Assembly (NCBI RefSeq): GCF_001514235.1
Contig: NZ_KQ948932.1
Location: forward strand, 205,187 to 269,186
Direction: 5' to 3'
DNA length: 64,000 nucleotides
Origin: Streptomyces caeruleatus
GTDB taxonomy: Bacteria; Actinomycetota; Actinomycetes; Streptomycetales; Streptomycetaceae
The notes beneath the pieces are model-generated. The model saw only the letters and a list, made by a program, of their open reading frames with translations, did not search any database and was not told the DNA's origin. This document shows, piece after piece, positions 1-8,498 of the stretch; the stretch's first letter is position 1; each line of letters begins with the position of its first letter. Position numbers and translations under genes: made by a program.

Positions 1-1029
1 GTCCCTACCGTCGACCACGCCGTCGCCGGGGTGACGCCGGTCGCCGTGAGCGCGGTCGACAGCGTCCAGTCCGTGGCCGGCGGCGCGGTGAGCGGCGTGG
101 TGCCGGTCGTCGGTCAGGCGGTGAACGGCGTCGTTCCGGTCGCCGGGGGCGCGGTGGCCGGGGTCGCCGGGACCGCCGGGCACACGGTCGATGCCGCGAC
201 GGCACTGGCGTACGGCGTCGTCGCCGACGTCCAGCCCGTGGCCGGCCAGGCTGTCGCGGGCGTCCAGCCGGTCGTCGGCGGGGTCGTCGAGGGCGTACAG
301 CCGGTGGCCCACGGAGCGGTCGGCGACGCCCAGCACCTCGCCCACGGCACCGTCGCCGACGTCCGGCCCGTCGCCGACGGCGCGGTCGCCGACGTGCAGC
401 CGGTCGTGCGGGGCGTCGCCACCGACGTACCCCCGTACGCCACCGGTCTGGCCGGGCACGTCACCGGAGATGTCACCGGTACCGTCCTGCCGCCCGTCGC
501 CGACGCCGCCGTGCACGGTGTCGTGCCGGTCGCCGGGCAGGCCGTCGCGGACGCGGGGGCGCTCGGCCATGGCGTGGTCGGCGACGTCCGGCCGTTCGCG
601 TACGGCGTGGTCGGCGAGGTCGACCCGTTCGCGCACGGCGTGGCCGGGCAGGTCGCGCCCTTCGCCGAGGGCGTCAACGGGGCCGTGCGGCCCGTCGTCG
701 AGACCGTCGTGGACACCGTCCGGCCGCTCGTGCGGGGCGTCGGCGGCAGCGCCGCGACGCTGGCGTACGGCGTGGTCGGCGAGGTCGACCCGTTCGCGTA
801 CGGGGTCGCCGGGCAGGTCGCGCCCTTCGCCGAGGACCTGACCGGCACGGTCCAGGACTCGGCCGGACCGCTGGCCGGCAACGCCGTCGTCGGCGTGCGG
901 CAGGTGGCCCACTCCGCCACGCCGGGTTACGCGCAGAACCTCCAGCAGAACCTCCAGCAGGAGCTCCCGCAGCACCTCCCGCAGCACCTCCCGCAGAACC
1001 TCCACGACGGCGGCGCGTACCGCGTCTGA
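1..1029 (+). CDS. Val/Gly/Pro-rich repeat protein, C-terminal part (5' end outside window)
   Basis: The frame is open from the first base of the window, so the gene begins upstream. The visible 342 residues are built of degenerate units of about 11-20 residues around V-x-P-V/F-A-x-G-V. A near-identical 69-nt block at 601-669 recurs at 766-834, which points to recent internal duplication. The tail is Gln/Leu/Pro-rich, with NLQQ and HLPQ repeats. I see no catalytic motif and no transmembrane segment, and I do not recognise the family. Three hairpins follow at 1107-1262. Other frames here are also open because of the base composition; this frame is preferred because it has regular protein repeats and a stop just before the hairpins. 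Function unknown. Confidence 0.6.
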   Translation, partial: VPTVDHAVAGVTPVAVSAVDSVQSVAGGAVSGVVPVVGQAVNGVVPVAGGAVAGVAGTAGHTVDAATALAYGVVADVQPVAGQAVAGVQPVVGGVVEGVQPVAHGAVGDAQHLAHGTVADVRPVADGAVADVQPVVRGVATDVPPYATGLAGHVTGDVTGTVLPPVADAAVHGVVPVAGQAVADAGALGHGVVGDVRPFAYGVVGEVDPFAHGVAGQVAPFAEGVNGAVRPVVETVVDTVRPLVRGVGGSAATLAYGVVGEVDPFAYGVAGQVAPFAEDLTGTVQDSAGPLAGNAVVGVRQVAHSATPGYAQNLQQNLQQELPQHLPQHLPQNLHDGGAYRV

Positions 1030-1106
1030 CGCGCGCCCCCACGAGTCACCCCCGAGGTGACCGACCGACTCCGCGGGGCGGATGGACCCGGACGGCCGAA
1101 AACCGT

Positions 1107-1175
1107 CGGCCGGTCCGACCGGATCCTCGCGGACCGGCCGGGGTGATCCCCATTGGGGTGGGGATCACCCCGGCC
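1107..1175. other. Two overlapping, mutually exclusive hairpins
   Basis: Hairpin A pairs 1107-1117 with 1130-1140 (11 bp). Hairpin B pairs 1136-1151 with 1160-1175 (16 bp, perfect, 8-nt loop). They share 1136-1140, so both cannot form fully at once. Neither is followed by a long T run. They may be part of the 3' end of the upstream transcript or an attenuator-like element. Confidence 0.5.
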
Positions 1176-1218
1176 AGAGCCCACAGGGGCGGCCCATTCG
1201 TGCCCCTTCGGGCTGCTC

Positions 1219-1262
1219 AAGGGACCTCACCGGGTCAAACCCCAACCCGGTGAGGTCCTTTC
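1219..1262 (+). terminator. Rho-independent terminator
   Basis: A perfect 14-bp stem (1222-1235 with 1245-1258) has a 9-nt loop. Extra A-T and G-T pairs extend its base, and a T-rich tail (tttcttt) follows. This is the most classical terminator in the window and probably ends the repeat-protein transcript. Confidence 0.75.
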
Positions 1263-1572
1263 TTTGTGTGTCCGGCCCTTGGCTGTGCCTGGTCCTTGTA
1301 TGTGCCCGGCAGGTTCCCGTCTGCTCACAGTCGGCACGCCGTGCCAGAGATCTTTGCTGATCGCGGCATCATGTGACAGGTATCACCGCTCAGGTGTGAC
1401 CCTCGATTTAGGGGGCTCCTGCAAGCAGAGATAACCTGCGAGACGGACATGCCGCGCGCTCGGACACCGTGTGCGCCTCCCTTGTGACAGACAGCGGTCG
1501 GACGTCACGTTGCCCTCGCGGCACGCCCACGCAGACAACGAACCGCGAGATCACTGATAGGGACGGAAGCGC

Positions 1573-2751
1573 GTGGACCTGTTCGAGTACCAGGCGAGGG
1601 ACCTCTTCGCCAAGCACGATGTACCGGTGCTGGCCGGTGAAGTCATCGACACGCCTGAGGCGGCCCGCGCAGCCACTGAGCGTCTCGGTGGCAAGTCCGT
1701 CGTCAAGGCCCAGGTGAAGGTCGGCGGCCGTGGCAAGGCCGGTGGCGTCAAGCTCGCCGCAACCGCGGACGAGGCCGTCGCGCGTGCGACGGACATCCTC
1801 GGCATGGACATCAAGGGCCACACGGTCCACAAGGTCATGATCGCCGAGACGGCCCCGGAGATCCTGGAGGAGTACTACGTCTCCTTCCTCCTCGACCGTG
1901 CCAACCGCACCTTCCTCTCCATCGCCTCCGTCGAGGGCGGCATGGAGATCGAGGAGGTGGCGGCCACCCGTCCGGAGGCCGTCGCGAAGATCGCGATCGA
2001 CGCCATCGACGGTGTGGACGAGGCCAAGGCCCGCGAGATCGTCGAGGCCGCGAAGTTCCCGGCCGAGGTCGCGGACAAGGTCGTCAACGTCCTGATCACC
2101 CTCTGGGACACCTTCATCAAGTCGGACGCCCTCCTCGTCGAGGTCAACCCGCTCGCGAAGGTCGCCTCCGGTGACGTCATCGCCCTGGACGGCAAGGTGT
2201 CGCTCGACGACAACGCCGAGTTCCGTCACGACTGGGACGAGCTGCACGACAAGGCCGCGGCCAACCCGCTCGAGGCCGCCGCCAAGGAGAAGAACCTCAA
2301 CTACGTCAAGCTCGACGGCGAGGTCGGCATCATCGGTAACGGTGCCGGTCTGGTCATGTCGACGCTGGACGTCGTCGCGTACGCCGGTGAGAACCACGGC
2401 AACGTCAAGCCGGCCAACTTCCTGGACATCGGCGGTGGCGCCTCTGCCCAGGTCATGGCCAACGGCCTGGAGATCATCCTCGGCGACCCGGACGTCAAGT
2501 CCGTCTTCGTCAACGTCTTCGGCGGAATCACCGCGTGCGACGAGGTCGCCAACGGCATCGTCCAGGCCCTCAAGCTCCTCGAGGACCGCGGCGAGAACGT
2601 CAGCAAGCCGCTCGTCGTCCGCCTCGACGGCAACAACGCCGAGCTCGGCCGGCAGATCCTCACCGACGCCAACCACCCGCTGGTCCAGCGCGTCGACACC
2701 ATGGACGGCGCGGCCGACAAGGCCGCCGAACTGGCTCACGCCGCCAAGTAA
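1573..2751 (+). CDS. sucC: Succinyl-CoA synthetase (ADP-forming) subunit beta
   Basis: The beta subunit couples succinyl-CoA cleavage to nucleotide triphosphate formation in the TCA cycle, in the cytoplasm, as an alpha/beta heteromer with the next gene product. The 392-residue protein has the usual length. The N-terminal ATP-grasp domain carries the glycine-rich GGRGKAGG loop near residue 50 and the metal-site NPLA motif near 195; the C-terminal half has the CoA-ligase fold with GNGAGL and FGGI motifs. The start is GTG at 1573 (MDLFEYQARDLF), with a purine-rich site (gggacgga) just upstream. sucD follows after 27 nt, so the two are surely co-transcribed. The preceding 300 nt lack a gene and should hold the promoter. 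Confidence 0.97.
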   Translation: MDLFEYQARDLFAKHDVPVLAGEVIDTPEAARAATERLGGKSVVKAQVKVGGRGKAGGVKLAATADEAVARATDILGMDIKGHTVHKVMIAETAPEILEEYYVSFLLDRANRTFLSIASVEGGMEIEEVAATRPEAVAKIAIDAIDGVDEAKAREIVEAAKFPAEVADKVVNVLITLWDTFIKSDALLVEVNPLAKVASGDVIALDGKVSLDDNAEFRHDWDELHDKAAANPLEAAAKEKNLNYVKLDGEVGIIGNGAGLVMSTLDVVAYAGENHGNVKPANFLDIGGGASAQVMANGLEIILGDPDVKSVFVNVFGGITACDEVANGIVQALKLLEDRGENVSKPLVVRLDGNNAELGRQILTDANHPLVQRVDTMDGAADKAAELAHAAK

Positions 2752-2778
2752 GCACTCAGGACGAGGACACAACACACC

Positions 2779-3663
2779 ATGGCTATCTGGCTCAACAAGG
2801 ACAGCAAGGTCATCGTCCAGGGCATGACCGGCGCCACGGGCATGAAGCACACCAAGCTCATGCTCGGTGACGGCACCGAGGTCGTGGGCGGCGTGAACCC
2901 GCGCAAGGCGGGTCAGACCGTGGACTTCGACGGCACCGAGGTACCCGTCTTCGGGACCGTCAAGGAGGCCATCGAGAAGACCGGCGCCAACGTCTCCGTC
3001 ATCTTCGTGCCGGAGAAGTTCACCAAGGACGCGGTCATCGAGGCCATCGACGCCGAGATCGCGCTCGCCGTCGTGATCACCGAGGGCATCGCGGTGCACG
3101 ACTCCGCGAACTTCTGGGCGTACGCGGGCAAGAAGGGCAACAAGACCCGCATCATCGGCCCGAACTGCCCCGGCATCATCACCCCGGGCCAGTCGAACGT
3201 CGGCATCATCCCGGGCGACATCACCAAGCCGGGCCGTATCGGCCTGGTCTCGAAGTCCGGCACGCTGACGTACCAGATGATGTACGAGCTGCGTGACATC
3301 GGCTTCTCGACCGCCGTCGGCATCGGTGGCGACCCGATCATCGGCACCACGCACATCGACGCGCTCGCCGCGTTCGAGGCCGACGCCGACACCGACCTGA
3401 TCGTGATGATCGGCGAGATCGGTGGCGACGCCGAGGAGCGGGCCGCGGACTTCATCGCGAAGAACGTGACCAAGCCGGTCGTCGGTTACGTCGCGGGCTT
3501 CACCGCCCCCGAGGGCAAGACCATGGGCCACGCCGGCGCCATCGTCTCCGGTTCGTCGGGCACCGCCCAGGCGAAGAAGGAGGCCCTGGAGGCCGCGGGC
3601 GTCAAGGTCGGCAAGACCCCGACCGAGACGGCCAAGCTCGCCCGCGAGATCCTGGGCGGCTGA
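2779..3663 (+). CDS. sucD: Succinyl-CoA synthetase (ADP-forming) subunit alpha
   Basis: The alpha subunit binds CoA and carries the phosphohistidine intermediate. The 294-residue protein shows the N-terminal CoA-binding Rossmann domain (QGMTGATGMKH near residue 15, with GGVNPRKAG following). The ligase domain contains the GHAGAIVSGSSGTA loop near residue 250, whose histidine is the phosphorylated residue in characterised homologues. The ATG at 2779 follows sucC by 27 nt. A hairpin at 3691-3733 ends the operon. It is full length with no oddities. Confidence 0.97.
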   Translation: MAIWLNKDSKVIVQGMTGATGMKHTKLMLGDGTEVVGGVNPRKAGQTVDFDGTEVPVFGTVKEAIEKTGANVSVIFVPEKFTKDAVIEAIDAEIALAVVITEGIAVHDSANFWAYAGKKGNKTRIIGPNCPGIITPGQSNVGIIPGDITKPGRIGLVSKSGTLTYQMMYELRDIGFSTAVGIGGDPIIGTTHIDALAAFEADADTDLIVMIGEIGGDAEERAADFIAKNVTKPVVGYVAGFTAPEGKTMGHAGAIVSGSSGTAQAKKEALEAAGVKVGKTPTETAKLAREILGG

Positions 3664-3690
3664 CCGTCGTAGTTACGGCATCTGGCTGAG

Positions 3691-3733
3691 CGTCGGTGGG
3701 CCCGTTCCCTGTGTGGGGGCGGGCCCACCGGCG
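3691..3733 (+). terminator. Terminator hairpin after sucCD
   Basis: An 11-bp perfect stem (3694-3704 with 3720-3730) extends to 14 bp with one G-T pair and has a 15-nt loop. It has no T run, as is usual in Streptomyces. It lies between convergent sucD and the sigma-like gene and could serve both strands. Confidence 0.65.
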
Positions 3734-3736
3734 TTG

Positions 3737-3781
3737 TCCCAGGGGCGCGGGGCTGTGCTGAATATGCGGCTCCGCCGCGTG
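3737..3781. repeat. Dispersed Streptomyces-type intergenic repeat (copy 1)
   Basis: A segment beginning with aggggcgcggggc and ending in a small gcggctccgccgc hairpin matches a motif also found near 26.2, 40.75 and 58.4 kb in this window. Such elements are common between Streptomyces genes. It carries no coding signal. Confidence 0.5.
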
Positions 3782-3783
3782 GT

Positions 3784-4647
3784 TCACTCCGTTTGCGGAG
3801 CCAGCCGTTCCGGCCCGTTCTGCATCTCCTCACGCAACTTGGCCCTCAGCTTCAGCTCCTTCGACGACAGCGGCCCCGGCGCCACCCGGGGCGGCACCCC
3901 CCGCACCGTCGCCCCCGGCGGCACAGGGGGCTCGTACTGGGTGGGAGCCGTCCGCAGCGTGAGCGCCGTCGTGCCGATGAGGGCCACCGTGAACGCGATG
4001 GCGGCCCGAGTCCAAAAGCGCGCCCGGCGCTCGCTGCCGTCCCGCACCACCGCCGGCTTGGGCGCGCGCAGCCGCTCCGTGGAGGCCAGTTCGGCCAGGC
4101 GTTCGTGGAGTTCGGCGGGGTCGGACAGCCCCGGAAGCCGGGTGGCGACAGCGGCGCGGGCGTGCAGGAGACGGTTCGCGGCCGCCGGCGTGGTCGCCTC
4201 CGTCTCCGCCGCGGTGTCCGGCAGGTCCAGCCCCACCCCGTCGTACAGGAGCAGCGTGCGGCGCTGGGGCGGCGGGAGTTCGAGGAGTACGTCCAGCAGG
4301 GCACGGTCGGACGCGTCGGAGGGCGGGGGTTCCGGGTGCCGGTAGCGGGGCCGGAACCGGTGCCAGGGCGAGAGCGCGAAGTCGTACGCCGTCGCCCGCA
4401 CCCAGCCCGCCGGATCCCGGTCCCGCGCCACCTCGGGCCACCGCTGCCAGGCGGCCTGGAAGGCCCGCTCGACCGATTCGCGGGCGAGTTCACGGCGCCC
4501 GCTGAGCAGATAGGTCTGCCGGACGAGGGCGGGTGCGCAGAAGGCGTAGAGCGCGTCGAAGGCCTGGGCGGGGGTGAGGGGTGCTTCCGGGCGGGGTTCC
4601 GGGGTCGGGGGCAGGTGTTGGTCCTCGGACCGCTGACGCGCCGTCAC
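3784..4647 (-). CDS. ECF sigma-factor-like protein with C-terminal membrane anchor
   Basis: 287 residues. The N-terminal half resembles sigma region 2: a helical run from about residue 29 (FDALYAFCAPALVRQT) through AFQAAWQRWPEVARDRDPAGWV. A region-4-like part (about 130-190) has LLELPPPQRRTLLLYDGVGL followed by a weak helix-turn-helix. The C-terminal third has one hydrophobic segment (about 222-242, AIAFTVALIGTTALTL) and a Pro-rich tail. A sigma-like protein ending in a membrane helix is unusual; it could be a tethered sigma factor or a degenerate SigE-like membrane protein. The start is GTG at 4647 with only a weak ribosome site. It is divergent from the PerM-like gene; the 148-nt gap contains an A/T-rich tract that probably holds both promoters. 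Confidence 0.7.
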   Translation of the reverse strand: MTARQRSEDQHLPPTPEPRPEAPLTPAQAFDALYAFCAPALVRQTYLLSGRRELARESVERAFQAAWQRWPEVARDRDPAGWVRATAYDFALSPWHRFRPRYRHPEPPPSDASDRALLDVLLELPPPQRRTLLLYDGVGLDLPDTAAETEATTPAAANRLLHARAAVATRLPGLSDPAELHERLAELASTERLRAPKPAVVRDGSERRARFWTRAAIAFTVALIGTTALTLRTAPTQYEPPVPPGATVRGVPPRVAPGPLSSKELKLRAKLREEMQNGPERLAPQTE

Positions 4648-4795
4648 CTCAGGTTCCCCTGCGGCTTCCCGAGCCCTGATCCTGCGTCAATTGCGTCACC
4701 GCACGCCCCTTCGGTGGAAAAGGTACATAAACATATATTGAGCGACACATCGGAGGTTCGCCTGTTACGACGGGAAAGCGCGTGTCGTTGGGAGC

Positions 4796-6793
4796 ATGGC
4801 GCTCGTGACCGAGATGACCGCCCGTCGAACGCCCTTGTCGTCCCTGCTCACTCGCATCCGCTACCGAATGCCCGGCCTCGGCGCCAGCCTGCTGAACGGT
4901 GCCGTGGCCGCCGGGTTGGGACTCGGCGTGCTCGCCGTACTGGTGATCGCGCTGTGGATCAGCTCGCCCTACCCGGACAGCGGACCGGGCGGCGCGCTCC
5001 AGGTCGCCTCCGTGCTGTGGCTCCTGGCGCACGGCGCCGAACTGGTCCGCGCCGACACGCTCTCCGGCGTCCCCGCCCCGGTCGGCGTCACCCCGCTGCT
5101 GCTGCTGATGCTGCCGGTGTGGCTGGTGCACCGGGCCGCCCGTGACGCGGCGGCGGACGGCGGCGACGGGGCACCGCTGGTGTCGGGCCGTACGGCGTGG
5201 ACGGGCGTCGTGCTCGGGTACCTCGGCGTCGGGGCGGCTGCCGCGGTCTACGCCACCGGGGGTGAACTCCGGCCGGCGTGGTTGTGGACCGTGCTGTGCG
5301 TGCCCCTGGTCACGATGGCGGCGGCGGGCGTGGGGGTGTGGACGGCCTGCGAGCGCCGGCCCGAGGCGGCGAACGGCGTGCTGGGCGCGATGCCGACCCA
5401 GGTACGGCGGCTGGTGCCGGTCGCGGAGGCACCCGCCCGTGTCGGCGCGGCGGCCCGGGCGGCCGGGGCCGGGGCGGCGGCGCTCGTCGGCGGCGGGGCG
5501 GTGCTGGTGTGCGGCTCGCTGGTCTGGCACGGCGGGGCGGCGCGGGCGTCGTTCCTGGAGCTGACGGCGGGCTGGTCGGGACGGTTCGCGGTGCTGCTGC
5601 TGTGCGCGGCGCTCGTCCCGAACGCGGCGGTCTGGGCGGCGTCGTACGCCCTCGGCCCCGGGTTCGTGCTCGGCGCGGGGCATGTCGTGGGCCCGCTGCA
5701 CTCCTCGCCCGCGCCCCTGCTGCCGCCGCTTCCGCTGCTGGAGGCGGTGCCGGGAGCCGGGGTGGGCGGGCCGCTGCAGTGGGCGGTCGGGGCGGTGCCG
5801 GTGCTGGCCGGTGTGGTGGTGGGGTCGCTCGCGGCGGGGTGGGGCGGCGGGTACGAGGAGCGGCGGACGTCCACGACGACAGGGACCCGGGCCGGGCGGG
5901 CGCCCTCCGTGGCCTGGGCGCCGGGGCGGACCGCCGGGGTCGCGCTGCTGGCGGCCGTGTTCTGCGCGGCCGTGGTCGCGGTGCTGGCCGCGCTGTCGGG
6001 CGGGCCGCTGGGCCGCGGGGTGCTGGCGCAGTTCGGGCCGGTGTGGTGGCAGGTGGGGGCGGCGACGCTGGGCTGGGTCACGGCGGTGGCGGTTCCCGTG
6101 GCGGTGGCCGTGCGCGGGTGGCGGTGCCGGACGGGTTGGGTGCCGCGGACGTCTCGGGCGAGCGAGACGGAGACGCGGGAGGCCCGGATCGGCAAGCCCC
6201 GCGTCGAGCCGGAGAACTCGGGGATGCCGGGGGAGGCGGAGGAGCTCGGGAAGGCGGAGAAGGCGGAAAAGCTCGGGAAGGCGGAGAAGGCGGGGAAATC
6301 GAAGGACGGCAAGGGCGCGCCGACCGACACGGAATCGCGGCACCGGCACTCCGCCTACGGCGAGGAAGGGCCGTTCACGGCGTTGGCGCAGGACCAGGCA
6401 GGCCCGCACGGCAGGGAACAGGACGCCGGGTCCGCGGCGGCGTACGCCGAGGGCGGACCGTACGAGGCCGGTGACCAGGAGGTTCCGTACGGGGCGTACG
6501 ACCACGACACGACCTTCGAGCCGGACGACTTCCCGCCCGCCGAGCCGTCACCCTGGCACGACGAGGACGCGCGAGCGGCGCGCTGGGCGGCGATGAAGGA
6601 GGTCTCGGAGCCGGAGGAGCCGCCGGCGGCCCCGGAGCGGTCGACAGCCCTTGAAGCACCCGAAGTCCCGAAGGTTCAGGACGCCGCCGGGGAGGCCCAG
6701 CAGGCCGCCGACGACCCCGAGAGCGCCGAAGGTCCCGAGGCTCCCGAGGCTCCCGAGACACCGAAATCCCCCGGATCACCGGCCGCCCCCTGA
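4796..6793 (+). CDS. PerM-like polytopic membrane protein (DUF6350 type)
   Basis: 665 residues. About the first 440 form a multi-pass membrane domain with many Ala/Gly/Val/Leu-rich segments, starting at residue 35 (AVAAGLGLGVLAVLVIALWI). The last ~220 residues are hydrophilic and probably disordered, with Lys/Glu-rich repeats (EKAEKLGKAEKAGK) followed by acidic Asp/Glu/Pro-rich sequence. Actinobacterial proteins of this type are usually annotated as cell-division protein PerM or DUF6350; that name comes from family resemblance, and no motif proves the role. The ATG at 4796 begins the frame ahead of the first helix. It lies upstream of the purine genes, separated by a minus-strand gene. Confidence 0.75.
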   Translation: MALVTEMTARRTPLSSLLTRIRYRMPGLGASLLNGAVAAGLGLGVLAVLVIALWISSPYPDSGPGGALQVASVLWLLAHGAELVRADTLSGVPAPVGVTPLLLLMLPVWLVHRAARDAAADGGDGAPLVSGRTAWTGVVLGYLGVGAAAAVYATGGELRPAWLWTVLCVPLVTMAAAGVGVWTACERRPEAANGVLGAMPTQVRRLVPVAEAPARVGAAARAAGAGAAALVGGGAVLVCGSLVWHGGAARASFLELTAGWSGRFAVLLLCAALVPNAAVWAASYALGPGFVLGAGHVVGPLHSSPAPLLPPLPLLEAVPGAGVGGPLQWAVGAVPVLAGVVVGSLAAGWGGGYEERRTSTTTGTRAGRAPSVAWAPGRTAGVALLAAVFCAAVVAVLAALSGGPLGRGVLAQFGPVWWQVGAATLGWVTAVAVPVAVAVRGWRCRTGWVPRTSRASETETREARIGKPRVEPENSGMPGEAEELGKAEKAEKLGKAEKAGKSKDGKGAPTDTESRHRHSAYGEEGPFTALAQDQAGPHGREQDAGSAAAYAEGGPYEAGDQEVPYGAYDHDTTFEPDDFPPAEPSPWHDEDARAARWAAMKEVSEPEEPPAAPERSTALEAPEVPKVQDAAGEAQQAADDPESAEGPEAPEAPETPKSPGSPAAP

Positions 6794-6827
6794 CCCTGGG
6801 CGCCGACCAGCCGTGGAACCCGGCCGG

Positions 6828-7616
6828 TCAGTCCCCCGTCCCCAGAACCCCCCGCAGTTCCTCCGGCAGATGCTGCTCGCACGACTGCTTGGCCTCGTTG
6901 GTCAGCGCGTCGTTCGTGCACGTGTAGTAGTCGCTGTACACCACCTGCGCCGTGAACCCGGCGGCGACCACCGCGATGGCCAGAGACGCCGTGACCAGGC
7001 CGCTCACCGCCGCGGTCGTCTGGGGGCGGCCGGAGGGCCGGGGCGCGGCCGGGGTGTCCGGGTCGGGGGTGCGGGGCTTGGTGCGCAGGCTGCTGATGCC
7101 CCAGTACAGGGCCAGCGCGCCCAGCAGCAGGGCCACGTACGGCCAGCTGAACAGGGCGAAGAAGAAGGCCCACATGCCGGAGAGCAGGGCGTACCGCGCG
7201 CGGCGCTGGGCGGGGTCGGTGGGGTCCCAGCGCATGCCGGTGCCCGGGGTGCCGTTCCCCGGGCCGTCCTGGCCGGTGCCTCGGGGGTGGTCGCCGAAGC
7301 CGCCGGGGGAGCGGCCCGGCTGGCGGTCGCTCCACTGGTTGCCCCAGGGCGAGTGGCCGCCGCCCTGGCCGGAGCCCTGCGAGCCGTCCTCGCCGGACGG
7401 GCGCCGCGGCCGCCACGGGCGGTCCGGAGTGCCCTCCGGCGGCGGGGCGAAGGGGTTGTCGTCCTGGGTGCCACTGCTCTGTTCGTCGCCGGACGGCTTG
7501 TCCGAGGGCGCGTCGGGCGGCGAGGCGGGCCGCTCGCGCAGCAGGACGGCGTCACGCTTCCCTCCCGGCGCGGACTGCGGAGGGAGGGTGAGGAGTCGCA
7601 GGCTGCGGTCCGACAT
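6828..7616 (-). CDS. Hypothetical membrane protein with long hydrophilic N-terminus
   Basis: 262 residues from the ATG at 7616 (MSDRSLRLLTLPPQ), preceded by a good purine-rich site (aaggggaaga). An upstream in-frame start at 7694 is less likely. Residues 1-140 are Gly/Pro/Ser-rich and low complexity. Two hydrophobic segments (about 150-177, ALLSGMWAFFFALFSWPYVALLL, and about 203-225) form a two-helix membrane part, followed by a short C-terminal extracytoplasmic tail with two cysteines (YYTCTND and SCEQHLP) that may pair. It is divergent from purN and convergent with the PerM-like gene. I do not recognise a function. Confidence 0.75.
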   Translation of the reverse strand: MSDRSLRLLTLPPQSAPGGKRDAVLLRERPASPPDAPSDKPSGDEQSSGTQDDNPFAPPPEGTPDRPWRPRRPSGEDGSQGSGQGGGHSPWGNQWSDRQPGRSPGGFGDHPRGTGQDGPGNGTPGTGMRWDPTDPAQRRARYALLSGMWAFFFALFSWPYVALLLGALALYWGISSLRTKPRTPDPDTPAAPRPSGRPQTTAAVSGLVTASLAIAVVAAGFTAQVVYSDYYTCTNDALTNEAKQSCEQHLPEELRGVLGTGD

Positions 7617-7883
7617 CAAGTGAGCGTCTTCCCCTTGGTGAACGACATGATGAACGACTGATCCGAATGGGCTGTCACCTCGTGAACGCACCACATCACC
7701 ACCGCGTTCCCGGGACGGCCCCCCCAGACGCTACCTTCCGGCCACGCCCCCGTCCCGTGGGGGGCGGCGGGAGTGCCGGTATCGTTGCTGACGGTCGGCC
7801 GCTTCGTAGACTTCCCCGTATCCGGGGGCGCGAAGCATTCGTACGACCATACAAAGACGCTCACCCCGAGAAAGGGCTCCACC

Positions 7884-8498
7884 GTGGCCAAGCGCCTCGT
7901 CGTGCTGGTCTCCGGATCCGGCACCAACCTCCAGGCGCTGCTCGACGAGATCGCCGCCGTCGGCGCCGAGGCGTACGGCGCCGAGGTCGTGGCCGTCGGC
8001 GCGGACCGCGAGAACATCGAGGGGCTCGCGCGGGCCGAGCGCGCCGGACTGCCCACCTTCGTGCGGAAGGTCAAGGACCACGGCAGCCGCGAGGAGTGGG
8101 ACGCCGCGCTCGCCGACGCCGTCTCCGCCCACGCGCCCGACCTCGTGGTCTCCGCCGGGTTCATGAAGATCGTGGGGAAGGAGTTCCTCGCGCGCTTCGG
8201 CGGCCGGTTCGTCAACACCCACCCGGCCCTGCTCCCCAGTTTTCCCGGCGCCCACGGCGTCCGCGACGCCCTCGCGTACGGCGCCAGGGTCACCGGCTGC
8301 ACCGTCCACTTCGTCGACGACGGCGTCGACACCGGACCGATCATCGCCCAGGGCGTGGTGGAGATCCGGGACGAGGACGACGAGAGCGCTCTGCACGAGC
8401 GCATCAAGGAAGTCGAGCGAAGGCTGCTCGTCGAGGTCGTGGGGCGGCTCGCCCGTAACGGCTATCGCATTGAGGGACGAAAGGTAGTTATCCAGTGA
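7884..8498 (+). CDS. purN: Phosphoribosylglycinamide formyltransferase (GAR transformylase 1)
   Basis: Transfers a formyl group from 10-formyl-THF to GAR, step 3 of purine synthesis. The GTG at 7884 gives MAKRLVVLVSGSGTNLQALL, the canonical N-terminus with the phosphate-binding SGSGTN loop, with agaaagg upstream; the open frame runs back to 7773 but that part is unlike the family. 204 residues, normal length. Catalytic Asn-His are in VNTHPALLPSFPG and the Asp in FVDDGVDTGPII. The GTG of purH overlaps the stop (GTGA), so the two are translationally coupled. folD, glyA and purH in the same window all bear on the one-carbon folate pool. Confidence 0.95.
   Translation: MAKRLVVLVSGSGTNLQALLDEIAAVGAEAYGAEVVAVGADRENIEGLARAERAGLPTFVRKVKDHGSREEWDAALADAVSAHAPDLVVSAGFMKIVGKEFLARFGGRFVNTHPALLPSFPGAHGVRDALAYGARVTGCTVHFVDDGVDTGPIIAQGVVEIRDEDDESALHERIKEVERRLLVEVVGRLARNGYRIEGRKVVIQ

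Larger units (their letters stand above)
1030..1572. other. Intergenic region: hairpins, then sucC leader
   Basis: No convincing gene. The first half holds three strong hairpins (listed separately). The second half (about 1270-1572) is the probable sucCD promoter and leader. It is less GC-rich than its surroundings and contains two tgtgac boxes near 1373 and 1396, but I could not assign -35/-10 elements with confidence. Confidence 0.5.

Noticed and set aside
1408..3531. 707-residue open frame on the minus strand opposite sucCD
   Set aside because: Shadow of sucC and sucD, whose products are clear family members. The composition (long Asp/Val/Gly/Leu runs) is a mirror of GC-rich codon bias.
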